A stretch of DNA of 64,000 nucleotides from contig DIRT01000020.1 of NCBI GenBank assembly GCA_002427605.1, positions 26,674-90,673 of the forward strand, read 5' to 3'. Source of the DNA: Bacteroidales bacterium UBA5429. Lineage in GTDB: Bacteria; Bacteroidota; Bacteroidia; Bacteroidales; WCHB1-69. The notes under the pieces were generated by a model that was not told the DNA's origin, searched no databases, and was given only the letters and a program-made list of their open reading frames with translations. The position numbers were made by a program, and so were the translations under genes. How positions within the stretch are numbered: position 1 is the stretch's first letter; the number at the start of each line of letters is the position of its first letter. Positions 36,035-45,516 of this stretch are shown in pieces.

Positions 36035-36528
36035 TTTATAATTTTGATTTCAGGTGTGGTGATAATGTTACTGTGGTTTAATGCGCGATCTACGATATAG
36101 AACTCAAATCGGATGGTGTCATAAATGGAGGTGATATTGTTGATAAATAACTCAATCTCAATATGACCATTGATCGATTCCGGAGGGCGATTGCTCAATC
36201 TTGGAATGCGGGCATGCTGTTCAGCCGGAAGATCTACTCTGACAAAGGTTCCATTTTGTTTTTCGTAATAATGAATGAAAAAATTATAGTAATAGATGGA
36301 AGAAGTGTCAAAAGGAGGGCGTAAATCATCCCCCTCACTGTTCAATCCTATGTCACCGTCTCCATCCTCAAAGTAGAAAATTAACATGCCCTTGTCGTCA
36401 CTTCCGGACGTATTGGGGATTTTTTCCAAACTCACAAACTCAATTCGTGGTATAACGCTATATTTCTCTTCCGGGATACAACTCCAAAAGAGAAGGGCTA
36501 CCAACAAAAAGAGTATGCATTTTTTCAT
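36031..36528 (-). CDS. Conserved-type lipoprotein, function unknown
   Basis: 165 residues. Lipobox in LLFWSCIPEE (Cys 17). A DGDGDIGL acid-rich loop at about 55-62 recalls calcium-binding turns of beta-sandwich proteins; the rest alternates beta strands (NGHIEIELFINNIT, IRFEFYIVDRALNHSN). It is squeezed between folP and nadC with a 2-bp gap and a 4-bp overlap, so it is firmly part of the operon. No function assigned. Confidence 0.75.
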   Translation of the reverse strand: MKKCILFLLVALLFWSCIPEEKYSVIPRIEFVSLEKIPNTSGSDDKGMLIFYFEDGDGDIGLNSEGDDLRPPFDTSSIYYYNFFIHYYEKQNGTFVRVDLPAEQHARIPRLSNRPPESINGHIEIELFINNITSIYDTIRFEFYIVDRALNHSNIITTPEIKIIK

Positions 36529-36530
36529 TG

Positions 36531-37343
36531 TTATTCAATTTGCATATAGTGCTGCGTAACCCGAATGGTATCAACTGCTTCTTTAACATCGTGAACACGA
36601 ATGATATGCGCACCCTTTTGAACTGCAAGACAGTTCAGTGTGATGGTTCCCGCCAGCATCTGATCCGGTGTGCTATCCAATAAATGATACAGCATCGATT
36701 TGCGAGAAATACCGACTAATAAAGGTAACTCAAGTGCATGTAACAGATCCAGATGCTTCATCAAAAAGTAGCTTTGATCTACCGGTTTTCCAAATCCGAA
36801 GCCGGGGTCAAGAATGATATCATTCACGTTTTCAGCCTTCAATTTTTCAATCTGATTGGCAAAAAAGGTGAGCATATCGGGAATCAGATCTTCATTTTCT
36901 AAAGGTTTCTCTCGGTTGTAATGGGTTAAACAGTAGGGAACTTGTAGTTTCCCCATTGTTTTAAACATATCGGGATCAATTCCTCCGGAAATATCGTTAA
37001 TCAAGACTGCACCCTCTGATACTGCCATTTCTGCAATACGAGCGCGGAATGTATCAATGGAAACCCGGACTTCAGGGAAATGGGAGATAATCAGCTTGAG
37101 ATATTTCTTGATCTGCATAAATTCGGTTTCCGCATCCAGAGGAGTATGATTGGGGCGGGTTGATACAGCACCTAAGTCAATGAAAGTGGCTCCCTCAGAT
37201 AAATGTTGTTCCACCCTTTGCAGAGTGGAACGATCATCATTAACACGACTTTTCCAATAGAAAGAGTCGTCAGTACAATTCACAATACCCATCACGATGG
37301 GTGTTTTCAGTGATATAGGTTCTCCCTTTATATTGAGATACAT
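36531..37343 (-). CDS. folP: Dihydropteroate synthase
   Basis: 270 residues. It joins p-aminobenzoate and hydroxymethyl-dihydropterin pyrophosphate; target of sulphonamides. Motifs: MGIVNCTDDSFYWKSRVN (usually NxTPDSF; here CTDDSF), FIDLGAVSTRPNHTPL, VSIDTFRARIAEMAV, LINDISGG, IILDPGFGFGKP and LLVGISRKSML. The change of TPDSF to TDDSF sits in the pterin/pyrophosphate loop. First gene of the operon. Confidence 0.95.
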   Translation of the reverse strand: MYLNIKGEPISLKTPIVMGIVNCTDDSFYWKSRVNDDRSTLQRVEQHLSEGATFIDLGAVSTRPNHTPLDAETEFMQIKKYLKLIISHFPEVRVSIDTFRARIAEMAVSEGAVLINDISGGIDPDMFKTMGKLQVPYCLTHYNREKPLENEDLIPDMLTFFANQIEKLKAENVNDIILDPGFGFGKPVDQSYFLMKHLDLLHALELPLLVGISRKSMLYHLLDSTPDQMLAGTITLNCLAVQKGAHIIRVHDVKEAVDTIRVTQHYMQIE

Positions 37344-37367
37344 AACTTTATGGATTAATCTATAAAA

Positions 37368-39122
37368 TTACTTTTCGTCAGGTGCAGCAATATTGGTTCC
37401 GCAATCGTCAACAATCATGCGATACCATCTGTCCGGATATCTGGGTTGTTTGGGGAATACAACTTGTGGATTTCTATCTCCTTCAGTTTTGAACTGTCCA
37501 TGCTCCTCAACTTTAACATTTCCATCATGGTACTTAACCAATAGGTATTCAAAAAGTCTATTCCACTCATCCACAACCTGTTGAGCCACTTGATTAGAGT
37601 AGTTTGTAATTTGAGCTACGCCTGCTACTTCATCCTTCTCAAGTAATGCAGCCCATTCTTTTTCTTTAGAAGCGATATCTTGAATGGTTCCCAACTCCCA
37701 TTTATCCTGTTTTTCTCTTACATGAACAATCATGTCACTATAACGGGTATACACAAAGTTACTCACTTTGGTAAATGTCCAAAATGCTGAAGTAGGAGAG
37801 TACTCAGCCATTGATCCGTTGCCAACACGATAGGGCATAGGAACTTTGTTGATTCCGGCAAACATAGGCACATAGCATGTCATACCTACATCGTCAACGC
37901 TAAACCAAAGGATTCCACCCACTTTATCTGGCAACCAACTGCGTGTTTGAGCTACAAAAGAAAATCCTGTTTGTTGAGTTGCTGTCGCTCTTTCATGGAT
38001 GTAGTTTTTGCCGTCTAATGACCAGGTCATCGGTCTCCATCTGTAAGGACAAGAGTATGGACCGGCACCCAAATCTTTGGTCATATCCATAGAAGTGCCT
38101 TCATAGTGGTCTCTCATGTAATCCATCATGTCTCTAACACTTATTTTTTTAACCGGTTTAATCCACAAAGGCATTTTCTCTTTGCTCTCTAAGTCTTCAC
38201 CGCGGGCATATTTTTCGTAAGGTCTGGCTAATTCAGGATTAACTCTGTAAAAGAAAGCCCAAACACGTGCTTCACAAGCACGGGCAGCACCAAAATCAAG
38301 TGGAGCATAAGTGTGAGCAAAACTGAAATCTTCATCTTTCCCTTGGGTTGGATATAAACCTGCTAATTTTGCAAAGGAGATAACGTCGTGAGAATAAACT
38401 GTTTCTACTTCAGGATTGAAGACTTTTTGAAGTTCTTTGTTGGTAATTGATGTTTTTCCATTGGCAATAGGGAATGTAGTGATACGAGCCTGGTTAGCGT
38501 GACCGGAAACATAACCGTCCGGAATACGACGTGCTACCCATACTGCACCTTTTGTCCATCCTTTGAGCGTTCTGCCTTTGGCATCTTTCATTTCTTCTCC
38601 TTTACTAATCAATTCAAAGATCCAGGCTTCATGTGGATCAATGATAGAAAGCGATTCACCACTGCTGGCATAACCGTAATTGTCTAGAAGTTCACTGATT
38701 ACTTTGATCGCTTCACGAGCATTTTTAGCTCTTTGTAAAGTGATATAAATCAATGAGCCATAATCAATGAGTCCATTGGGTTTGTCAAGTTGTTTTAACC
38801 CACCATAGGTGGTCTCTGAAATAGCCAACTGATGTTCATTCATGTTTCCCACCACTTGGTAAGTGTGTGCAACTTGAGGTATTTGTCCCATATAGTTTCC
38901 GGAATCCCACTCAACAACATCCATCATGGAACCGGCAGGATGATCCTGAGCAGGCCAAAAATAAAGTTCACCATATAATGTGTGTGAATCGGCTGAATAG
39001 GTCACAAAGCAAGAACCATCCTGACTCGCACCCTTAGTTACAATAAAATTAGTACAAGCACTGAGAGAGTACGTGAATACCCCAATAGTGAAAAGTGCTA
39101 AGGTTAAAAAAGTTTTTTTCAT
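37368..39122 (-). CDS. C69 family dipeptidase
   Basis: 584 residues. Signal peptide up to SLSA, then C23 in ACTNFIVTKGASQDGS: in C69 (old U34) enzymes this Cys becomes the N-terminal nucleophile after processing. The same sequence also passes as a lipobox, so the two fates compete. NTN-type core: YQVVGNMNEHQLAISETTYG, GSLIYITLQRAKNAREAIKV, SIIDPHEAWIFELI, VARRIPDGYVSGHANQARI. Acts on dipeptides in the periplasm. Promoter TAACTTTG on the minus strand at 39157-39164; diverges from nagB. Confidence 0.92.
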   Translation of the reverse strand: MKKTFLTLALFTIGVFTYSLSACTNFIVTKGASQDGSCFVTYSADSHTLYGELYFWPAQDHPAGSMMDVVEWDSGNYMGQIPQVAHTYQVVGNMNEHQLAISETTYGGLKQLDKPNGLIDYGSLIYITLQRAKNAREAIKVISELLDNYGYASSGESLSIIDPHEAWIFELISKGEEMKDAKGRTLKGWTKGAVWVARRIPDGYVSGHANQARITTFPIANGKTSITNKELQKVFNPEVETVYSHDVISFAKLAGLYPTQGKDEDFSFAHTYAPLDFGAARACEARVWAFFYRVNPELARPYEKYARGEDLESKEKMPLWIKPVKKISVRDMMDYMRDHYEGTSMDMTKDLGAGPYSCPYRWRPMTWSLDGKNYIHERATATQQTGFSFVAQTRSWLPDKVGGILWFSVDDVGMTCYVPMFAGINKVPMPYRVGNGSMAEYSPTSAFWTFTKVSNFVYTRYSDMIVHVREKQDKWELGTIQDIASKEKEWAALLEKDEVAGVAQITNYSNQVAQQVVDEWNRLFEYLLVKYHDGNVKVEEHGQFKTEGDRNPQVVFPKQPRYPDRWYRMIVDDCGTNIAAPDEK

Positions 39123-39346
39123 ACAAAGATTTAATTTAAATGATTAAACGAACCCGCAAAGTTACTACTTATTTTTTAATTACTCTACAGCCTTTTTACT
39201 CCTGATAATAACTTATTGAAAGTAAAGAAAATAGAAAGTAAAATTAAGAATTGGTTAATTTTTTTGTTTTTAATAAAAAAGGTGAAGGAATACTAAAAAA
39301 TGTTAATATTTTTTACTAACTTTGCACAAATTAACAACAAATTAAT

Positions 39347-41317
39347 ATGACAAAATCAATTTACAGCAAATCTAAGATAAAAGGGTTGGAGGATTATGTT
39401 CAAATTACACCTGATAACCAAAGAACAGGCTCTTTTGAGAAAGTTCCAACTTGTATTTTCGATAATAATAAACTGATAGCAGAGGCGGTTGCCTTTGAAA
39501 TAGCCTCGTTAATTCGTGCAAAACAGAAACAAAACAAACCGGCAGTACTTGGGTTGGCAACAGGGTCAACACCCATCACTGTTTACGCTGAATTAGTGCG
39601 TTTGCATCGGGAAGAAGGATTGAGTTTCAAAAATGTGATCACTTTCAATTTGGATGAATATTATCCCATGTCATCAAACTCTCAACAGAGCTATGTGCAC
39701 TTCATGAATGAACATCTCTTTGATCATGTTGATATTCCAAGAGAGAATATCAACATCCCTAATGGAATGCTTAAAAGAGAAGAGATATCAGATTATTGTG
39801 CAGCTTATGACAGAAAAATTGAACAAGTAGGCGGTATTGATATACAAATTTTGGGAATTGGAAGAACCGGTCATATTGGGTTCAACGAGCCCGGTTCTGA
39901 GATGAACTCTCCAACTCGCTTGATTGCGTTGGATTACGTGACAATTACTGATGCTGCATCTAACTTTTATGGAGAAGAGCATGTGCCAACGCGTGCGATT
40001 ACCATGGGAATTTCAACAATTTTGAAATCCAAACGAATTATTTTGATTGCATTGGGAGAAGGTAAAGCCAATGTTATTCAAAGGACGGTTGAAGGAGAGA
40101 TCTCTTCTGAGGTTCCGGCTACATTCTTACAACATCATGACAATACGATTGTTGTTCTGGATCAACCTTCGGCATCGGAGTTAACAAGAATTAAAACTCC
40201 GTGGTTAACCGATATTTGTGATTGGAAAGATCCACGATTGATGAGAAGAGCGGTAGTTTGGTTGTGTCAAAAGTTGGAAAAACCGATTCTGAAACTTACA
40301 GACCGTGATTATCGTGCATATGGAATGGGTGATTTAATTGCAGAAAGAGGTTCATCGAACAAAATCAATATTGAGGTATTTAATGGATTGCAAAAAACAA
40401 TTACCGGCTGGCCGGGAGGTAAACCCAATGCGGATGATTCTTCCAGACCGGAAAGAGCACTTCCTTATCCCAAAAGGGTAGTGGTGTTCAGCCCGCATCC
40501 CGATGATGATGTGATCTCGATGGGGGGAACTCTGTCCAGATTGGTAGAACAAGGGCATGAGGTACATGTGGTATATCAAACCTCAGGTGCCATTGCTGTA
40601 CATGATGATGATGTAATCAGATATATTGATTTTGCTGCCCACTTTAATGAGAGAAATCAATTTGTACATGAGGATTCAAGTCACTTATTCAAACAAATAA
40701 AATCGGATATTGCCAGGAAAAAACCGGGTGATGCGGATACAGAAGCGATCAGGAACGTGAAATTGTTGATCAGACAGGGTGAAGCAGAAGCAGCTTGTCG
40801 ATTTTTGAATATTCCCCGAAAGAATGCTCACTTTTTAGAGATGCCTTTCTATGATACGGGAAGAGCTGCCAAAAAACCGCTTTCTGATCAGGATATCAAG
40901 CTGATTATCGATATTTTAACAAAAGTTCAACCGCATCAGATTTATGCTGCCGGTGACCTTTCCGATCCGCATGGTACACACCGCGTGTGTCTGGAAGCCG
41001 TTTTAAAAGCATTGGATCAGTTGCAGAATGAATCCTGGATGCTTGATTGTCGCATATGGTTTTACAGAGGCGCATGGCAAGAGTGGGATGTGGGAGATAT
41101 CGATATGGCCGTACCAATCAGTCCCGATGAGCTAGTTGTAAAACGAAAAGCAATCTTCAAACATCAATCTCAAAAAGATAAGGCATTGTTCCCTGGATCG
41201 GATGAAAGAGAGTTTTGGCAAAGGTCAGAAGATAGAAACAGAGCTACGGCAAAATTGTATAATCTGGTAGGTATGGCCGAGTACGAAGCCATCGAAGCCT
41301 TTGTCAGATGGAAATAA
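39347..41317 (+). CDS. nagB: Glucosamine-6-phosphate deaminase with C-terminal LmbE/PIG-L domain
   Basis: 656 residues. Residues 30-310 are NagB: LGLATGSTPITVYAEL, ITFNLDEYYPM, IGRTGHIGFNEPGSE, and TMGISTILKSKRIILIALGE. Residues 375-656 are a PIG-L/LmbE deacetylase-like domain with VVVFSPHPDDD (H384, D386, D387) and SDPHGTHRVCLEAV (second metal site). Deamination yields fructose-6-phosphate; the second domain may remove acetyl from a GlcNAc derivative, making the pair sequential steps in amino-sugar use. This fusion is usual in Bacteroidales. Promoter TAACTTTG at 39317-39324. Confidence 0.93.
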   Translation: MTKSIYSKSKIKGLEDYVQITPDNQRTGSFEKVPTCIFDNNKLIAEAVAFEIASLIRAKQKQNKPAVLGLATGSTPITVYAELVRLHREEGLSFKNVITFNLDEYYPMSSNSQQSYVHFMNEHLFDHVDIPRENINIPNGMLKREEISDYCAAYDRKIEQVGGIDIQILGIGRTGHIGFNEPGSEMNSPTRLIALDYVTITDAASNFYGEEHVPTRAITMGISTILKSKRIILIALGEGKANVIQRTVEGEISSEVPATFLQHHDNTIVVLDQPSASELTRIKTPWLTDICDWKDPRLMRRAVVWLCQKLEKPILKLTDRDYRAYGMGDLIAERGSSNKINIEVFNGLQKTITGWPGGKPNADDSSRPERALPYPKRVVVFSPHPDDDVISMGGTLSRLVEQGHEVHVVYQTSGAIAVHDDDVIRYIDFAAHFNERNQFVHEDSSHLFKQIKSDIARKKPGDADTEAIRNVKLLIRQGEAEAACRFLNIPRKNAHFLEMPFYDTGRAAKKPLSDQDIKLIIDILTKVQPHQIYAAGDLSDPHGTHRVCLEAVLKALDQLQNESWMLDCRIWFYRGAWQEWDVGDIDMAVPISPDELVVKRKAIFKHQSQKDKALFPGSDEREFWQRSEDRNRATAKLYNLVGMAEYEAIEAFVRWK

Positions 41318-41672
41318 GGACAATTTCAACCTAGCCCAACGTTTTATAGTTAGATTGGTTGTAGAGACAGGGCACAAGAGGTTCAAGTTACCGAGTGGGG
41401 AAATAGAATGACAAAAAAGGGGCGGATGTTCTGCCCCCCAATTATTTAAAATACCAAATAAGAAATAAGAAGTAAGAAATAAAGTCGAAAGTAAAAAGGC
41501 GAAAGTCGAAATCTGGGTTTTTGTGTATATAAAATACAATTTATTGACAATCAGAATAATATAAAAAATCAAATAAATAAATTCTACCTTCTACCTTCTT
41601 CCTTCTACCTTGTAAAAGCGTAATTCGTAATTCGTAATTGATTTCCGAAATCCGAAATCCGAAATCAAAAAA
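41318..41672. repeat. Repeat mosaic after nagB
   Basis: Half palindrome TGTAGAGACAGGGCAC (about 41360-41375, partner arm lost); G-run/C-run element in minus orientation (41391-41460); AAGTAAGAAATAA and CTTCTACCTT runs; AATTCGTAATTCGTAATTG (41620-41640); TCCGAAA run (41642-41665). No gene in the stretch. Confidence 0.75.
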
Positions 41673-41704
41673 AATCCCCTGACAATCAGTGATCGCAGAG
41701 GATT
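41673..41704 (-). terminator. Intrinsic terminator after the LRR-like lipoprotein gene
   Basis: Nine-bp stem AATCCCCTG / CAGAGGATT (one G-T pair), then eight T on the minus strand. It lies about 75 bp past the stop at 41781. Confidence 0.7.
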
Positions 41705-41780
41705 TTTGTTCACATAAAAAAGTAACTATGAACTTATATATTGGAAGAGTTAATGGTTTCTGTTTGTAAATTTTTTCTCT

Positions 41781-42383
41781 TTAACTGCCAGCATAGGGCA
41801 CATCATTCTCTCCGTCATCATTGTAATAGTCAAATACTGTCCAATTTTTATCGGTTGCAATATTTACTTGCTCTTCAGTACACACGTTACTTTCATTGTA
41901 TTGGGAGTTTGTTGCTATCACCCATATTTTGACATTATCTTCCGTCTTATGTTGGGGTAGTGACATCATCAGGCTTGTCATAGCTTCTCCGTTAATATCG
42001 TTTTCATAACAATACAAATTCCTTAAATATGGATTTTTACTAACGTCTAACGATTTAACGACAAAGTTTCCCGAACAGTCAAGTATTGTGACTTTACCGT
42101 AGATAGTAATGGTTGAAGAACCAATTTCATAGCGTTTTCCTTCACCAAATTTAACATTGTTTTCACCGTTGTCTTTTTTTCCGTTGTTGTTCAGGTCAAT
42201 CCATATGCCCTCTCTGTCAGGAATCAAAGCATCTATGTACAGATAGATATCATGTCCGGCGGTCATTCCGGTCAAAATTGTCATTGAATACTTTTTTGAT
42301 ACATCATTATTTTCTTCATCTTTATTGCAACTCACGGCAATAATCATCGTGAGGGCAAGTAATATTTTAATTGTTGTTTTCAT
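41781..42383 (-). CDS. Lipoprotein with degenerate leucine-rich-like repeats
   Basis: 200 residues from the ATG at 42383. Lipobox IIAVSCNKDE (Cys 20). From residue 95 the pattern SSTITIYGKVTILDCSGN, LDVSKNPYLRNLYCYEND resembles the LRR units of Bacteroidota surface proteins (InlJ-like), and the tail NIATDKNWTVFDYYNDDGEN is the phrase that normally ends such arrays. Only about two units remain, so it may be a shortened family member. It follows the T9SS gene by about 90 bp and may share its transcript. Confidence 0.7.
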   Translation of the reverse strand: MKTTIKILLALTMIIAVSCNKDEENNDVSKKYSMTILTGMTAGHDIYLYIDALIPDREGIWIDLNNNGKKDNGENNVKFGEGKRYEIGSSTITIYGKVTILDCSGNFVVKSLDVSKNPYLRNLYCYENDINGEAMTSLMMSLPQHKTEDNVKIWVIATNSQYNESNVCTEEQVNIATDKNWTVFDYYNDDGENDVPYAGS

Positions 42384-42471
42384 AATCCTCATTTTAAATT
42401 GTTTGCTTATTATACTTTTTTTAAGGTATTATATTAAAGCAAGTTGCGTTTTTTACAACTGCTGAGTTGTA

Positions 42472-44028
42472 TTATTTCACAATAATTTTAGCATTAAATT
42501 CTGTTCCTTTATCTGTATTTAGCTTGATGAGGTACATGCCTGCGGGCAAAGTAGAAATATCGTGATTGATCTCTGTACCGGTAAACTCGAATGCAGTCAC
42601 TTCCGCACCCAGCATATTGTACATACGAACTAAGTAAGTTCCCTCTTCATTCATGCGTAAAGTGATGTTATCAGTGGCAGGATTAGGGAAAACTTTTAAC
42701 TCACCATCCACAACTGTCTCCTCCACACCTACAGTACTCCATTCAGCATCGAAAACCAATCGGGTACTACCACCTCCATATAGTTCCATTGCAAAGCAAG
42801 CTTGTGTCCGGACAGGGTTAATATCTACAACAGGGCTATAATAGCTATGATATGTTGAAGATAAAGAAGAAACATCAGCTACATAATCCCATTCATTGTC
42901 TCCCAGCGCATCGGTATAATGTTGTACCTTATAAATGATAGTTACACCATCATCATTCCATTTTTTGTAAACGAGTAGGTAGTGGTTATAGGTCTTATCG
43001 TATGCTAAGTCGGCTTGTGTTTCGTCATAATTAGAACTGCTTGCCCCATACCAGTAATCTATATTATCCAGAGTGTGATCACTAAGACTGTAACCACTTT
43101 CAGGATAAATTTTTACAATATCCCAGTCATTTCCACCATATAAATTTGAGTAAACAATCATGAAATTGTATTGCTCATCCAGGGTGTTGTTGCACAACCA
43201 TTGAATTTTTGGATCTATGGCTTCACTGGTGGATGAATATTTTTTATTCACTTGCAGTACATTTGTAAGACTTGTTCCATCAGCTTTAGCTGCTACAAAG
43301 CCGATATTTTTTTCACTATCTTTATCCATTTCGAATACAATGCCTACTTTAGGATAATAATAATGCTCATTTGCTTGCCCGATAGAGACGTCAATCAGAC
43401 CAAATTCTGAATTTTCTTTAGAGTACAATATTTCAGAGCTAAAAGTAGTACCACCGTCTGTAGAATAAACATAATCTATATACCCTTCATTATACCAATT
43501 AGAACTGGCAGCAAAACCGATCACAAATGGTGACCAAACATATTCCGGCGAGCGGGCATTGGTAGATATGGCAACATCGTGGTTTACGGTATTACCATAA
43601 CTATAGCTGTGTACAATAACTCCATTACTTCCATCGGCGTCCATTTTCATTAAACTCACTTGTGCGGTTCCTGTTGTTGTGTTATTATCCGCAAACACAT
43701 ACCAAAGATTCATGTTTGACGGATTGTCACCGGTAACTACGATATCGCGTCCTCCTTGTTCACTACCCGAAGGGGTAATACCATGCATGATTTGACTGAA
43801 AGTTGCGCCCCCATTTGTTGAACGATAGATTCTTGTTTCATCTTGACCAGACCCATATTTGTTCATCAGCACGTAGATCCAACCATTATCGGCTACTGAA
43901 ATTTTAGGTTTGATCCAATAGTTAGAACTGCATTCATGTAATAGTATATCATCACCAAACTTTTGAGCTCCGGCGGAAAAAGTGAACGCAAAAAGGGCAA
44001 TCAATAAAAAGTATAAATTTTTTTTCAT
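42472..44028 (-). CDS. T9SS type A sorting domain protein
   Basis: 518 residues. Signal peptide to SAGAQ. The body (22-440) has sialidase/BNR-like features: YRSTNGGATF at about 69-78 and VYSTDGGTTFSSEI at about 187-200, repeated as blades of a propeller, with VSVADNGWIYVLMNKYG before. Residues 446-518 (VFPNPATDNITLRM, then YNMLGAEV, LPAGMYLIKL, AKIIVK) are the type A C-terminal sorting domain that sends proteins through the type IX system to the surface. Ligand or substrate unknown. Two tandem palindrome promoters lie upstream. A decayed paralogue is at 49472-50714. Confidence 0.9.
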   Translation of the reverse strand: MKKNLYFLLIALFAFTFSAGAQKFGDDILLHECSSNYWIKPKISVADNGWIYVLMNKYGSGQDETRIYRSTNGGATFSQIMHGITPSGSEQGGRDIVVTGDNPSNMNLWYVFADNNTTTGTAQVSLMKMDADGSNGVIVHSYSYGNTVNHDVAISTNARSPEYVWSPFVIGFAASSNWYNEGYIDYVYSTDGGTTFSSEILYSKENSEFGLIDVSIGQANEHYYYPKVGIVFEMDKDSEKNIGFVAAKADGTSLTNVLQVNKKYSSTSEAIDPKIQWLCNNTLDEQYNFMIVYSNLYGGNDWDIVKIYPESGYSLSDHTLDNIDYWYGASSSNYDETQADLAYDKTYNHYLLVYKKWNDDGVTIIYKVQHYTDALGDNEWDYVADVSSLSSTYHSYYSPVVDINPVRTQACFAMELYGGGSTRLVFDAEWSTVGVEETVVDGELKVFPNPATDNITLRMNEEGTYLVRMYNMLGAEVTAFEFTGTEINHDISTLPAGMYLIKLNTDKGTEFNAKIIVK

Positions 44029-44065
44029 GATTCGTTGTTTAAATTATTAAATATTTATTTTGGTA

Positions 44066-44113
44066 CAAATTTATACGGAATATTCGAGCGCATCAATCAT
44101 ATAAACATATGGT
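44066..44113 (-). promoter_or_regulatory. Palindrome promoter 1, T9SS gene (proximal)
   Basis: On the plus strand: palindrome ATCATATAAACATATGGT (44096-44113) and CAAATTTA (44066-44073), with 22 bp between. On the coding strand: -33 TTG at 44094-44096, 20 bp, -7 TAAATTTG. The leader to the ATG at 44028 is about 30 nt. Confidence 0.75.
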
Positions 44114-44196
44114 TTTTTTATAAAAAAAATAAAAAGGGGGGACAGGTCAGGAGGGGGGGTGAGATGCTTCATTTGCTCTTCTCTGTTATCCGGTTG
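44114..44196. other. Stretch between the two T9SS promoters
   Basis: Holds a C-rich/T-rich block (CCCCCCCTCC and GTCCCCCC on the minus strand) that recurs after the response regulator stop near 45495-45515. A 33-codon frame (44172 to 44071, minus) is open but overlaps promoter 1; not called. Confidence 0.4.
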
Positions 44197-44244
44197 CAAA
44201 TTTACTACTTACAATGATCTTTTTCAATGATATGAATATATGGT
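44197..44244 (-). promoter_or_regulatory. Palindrome promoter 2, T9SS gene (distal)
   Basis: Palindrome ATGATATGAATATATGGT (44227-44244, plus strand) and -7 TAAATTTG on the minus strand (44197-44204), again 22 bp apart, with TTG overlapping the palindrome end. It would add a leader of about 160 nt to the T9SS gene. From 44245 to 44472 nothing further is recognised. Confidence 0.7.
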
Positions 44245-44472
44245 TTTGTTAATAGTCGATAATTGACTTGGATGATTCTACCTCCGCAATCTTTGTTATA
44301 GGTTTTAGCTCATTGCTTTCACTGTTCTTTTAGTTTTCATAAGCAAACGCCGGACGAAATATATTTAAATTTTCATATTTGTCCGACGTAGCTCTAAAAA
44401 AAGAAAACAAAGGGTGGGGTTATATATTCATTTAGTTAAATTTACATTTGCATTGCTGTGTGATAATCAATT

Positions 44473-45276
44473 TTATTCGACATCTCTGATAGTCCAGAAA
44501 TCAGCACAATTCTTACTCTTCAGATACGCATAAGGCATCCAGAAATGCCCGTTATCTCCCCATTCTTTTCCCCATGAGTTTCGAACAAGCAGCATTTTCT
44601 TTTCATCATCGTAACCAACGGCCATCACTGCATGACCACCCAGCATTTGTTCTCCTTTTTCCGGGATGGGCATGATGCCGGTATTGCGAACCTCTTCACT
44701 CATAAAACTGGAATACACTGAAAAACCAAATACAAACGGGTATCCTTCAGCAAGACATGCACGCATTTCGTCCAATACTATCGGAATACGCCAATATGAT
44801 AATATTTGATGATCCAGAGCCAGATCGTAGCATTTTTGGGGAGGCTTCTGAGTAAATTTGGATCCGGGTTTACTGTTTGCTCTGTAAGGCCATTCCTTTT
44901 CAGGACAAACACCTTGTTTGTTCAACGACTTGACTCCATCTCTCAGATAAGCTCCACTATCAGAATATATTGTACCCAACATGACCCGTTCATTGTAATA
45001 CAGGAAAAGCCTTGACAGTCTGAGGGTTTTCTTTTTGTTGAACTTTTTACTATATTCTATCGCTGCAATTAGTGCATTGGCAGTACAGCTACCCAAATTT
45101 CCCTGGTTGTAAATCGGAGGGCATTTTCTTCGGAGATCTACTTTTATCGGTAAGCATTTAATTAGTTTGAGAGGTGCTTCATAAACATAGTCTCTATCGT
45201 CCGGGATATCAGGAAGCCATCCTAGTTTAGGCATTCTGAATTTCCCTTTATTATTTTGTATTCTATTTTCACTCAT
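44473..45276 (-). CDS. Papain-like (C1A) cysteine peptidase
   Basis: 267 residues. Active site: Q58 and C64 in NQGNLGSCTANA, H215 in GGHAVMAVGYDD, N233 in RNSWGKEWG. The opening LGWLPDIPDDRDYVY is the short prosegment-like phrase of bacterial C1 peptidases without a real propeptide. No signal peptide is visible, so it would act in the cytoplasm or leave by an unknown route, which is odd next to secreted proteins. Its promoter carries the perfect form of the shared palindrome, with a leader of about 150 nt. Confidence 0.9.
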   Translation of the reverse strand: MSENRIQNNKGKFRMPKLGWLPDIPDDRDYVYEAPLKLIKCLPIKVDLRRKCPPIYNQGNLGSCTANALIAAIEYSKKFNKKKTLRLSRLFLYYNERVMLGTIYSDSGAYLRDGVKSLNKQGVCPEKEWPYRANSKPGSKFTQKPPQKCYDLALDHQILSYWRIPIVLDEMRACLAEGYPFVFGFSVYSSFMSEEVRNTGIMPIPEKGEQMLGGHAVMAVGYDDEKKMLLVRNSWGKEWGDNGHFWMPYAYLKSKNCADFWTIRDVE

Positions 45277-45429
45277 CTCTTTTTTGTTTTACTATAACAC
45301 TTAACTTGCAAACTTTGATTAGTTTAACGTTTTTCCCTCATTGCTGTTTCCTTGATGAATAGTCATTGATTCTCCTACAGCAATCAAACCAATTTTAACT
45401 TTAGGTTCACTTTAGGTGTTATTTCGCCA

Positions 45430-45477
45430 CAAATTTAGACGGAATTGATGGATATATCAACCATATGAACATATGGT
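45430..45477 (-). promoter_or_regulatory. Palindrome promoter 3, papain-like peptidase
   Basis: Perfect palindrome ACCATATGAACATATGGT (45460-45477), 22 bp, then -7 TAAATTTG on the minus strand (45430-45437); TTG straddles the palindrome edge. Bases before the -7 (ATTCCGT) match promoter 1. Confidence 0.8.
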
Positions 45478-45516
45478 TTTTTTATGATTAAAAAAATAGG
45501 GGGGAGCGAGGAGGGG

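Noticed and set aside
42420..42480. Hairpin TACAACT/AGTTGTA at the end of the T9SS gene as a terminator
   Set aside because: On the coding strand it is followed by A residues, not T, so an intrinsic terminator is doubtful; the lipoprotein gene beyond may be co-transcribed.
44071..44172. 33-codon frame between the two T9SS promoters (opens MKHLTPPPDLS)
   Set aside because: It covers palindrome promoter 1 and its -7 element; the open frame is probably chance, though it has promoter 2 upstream.
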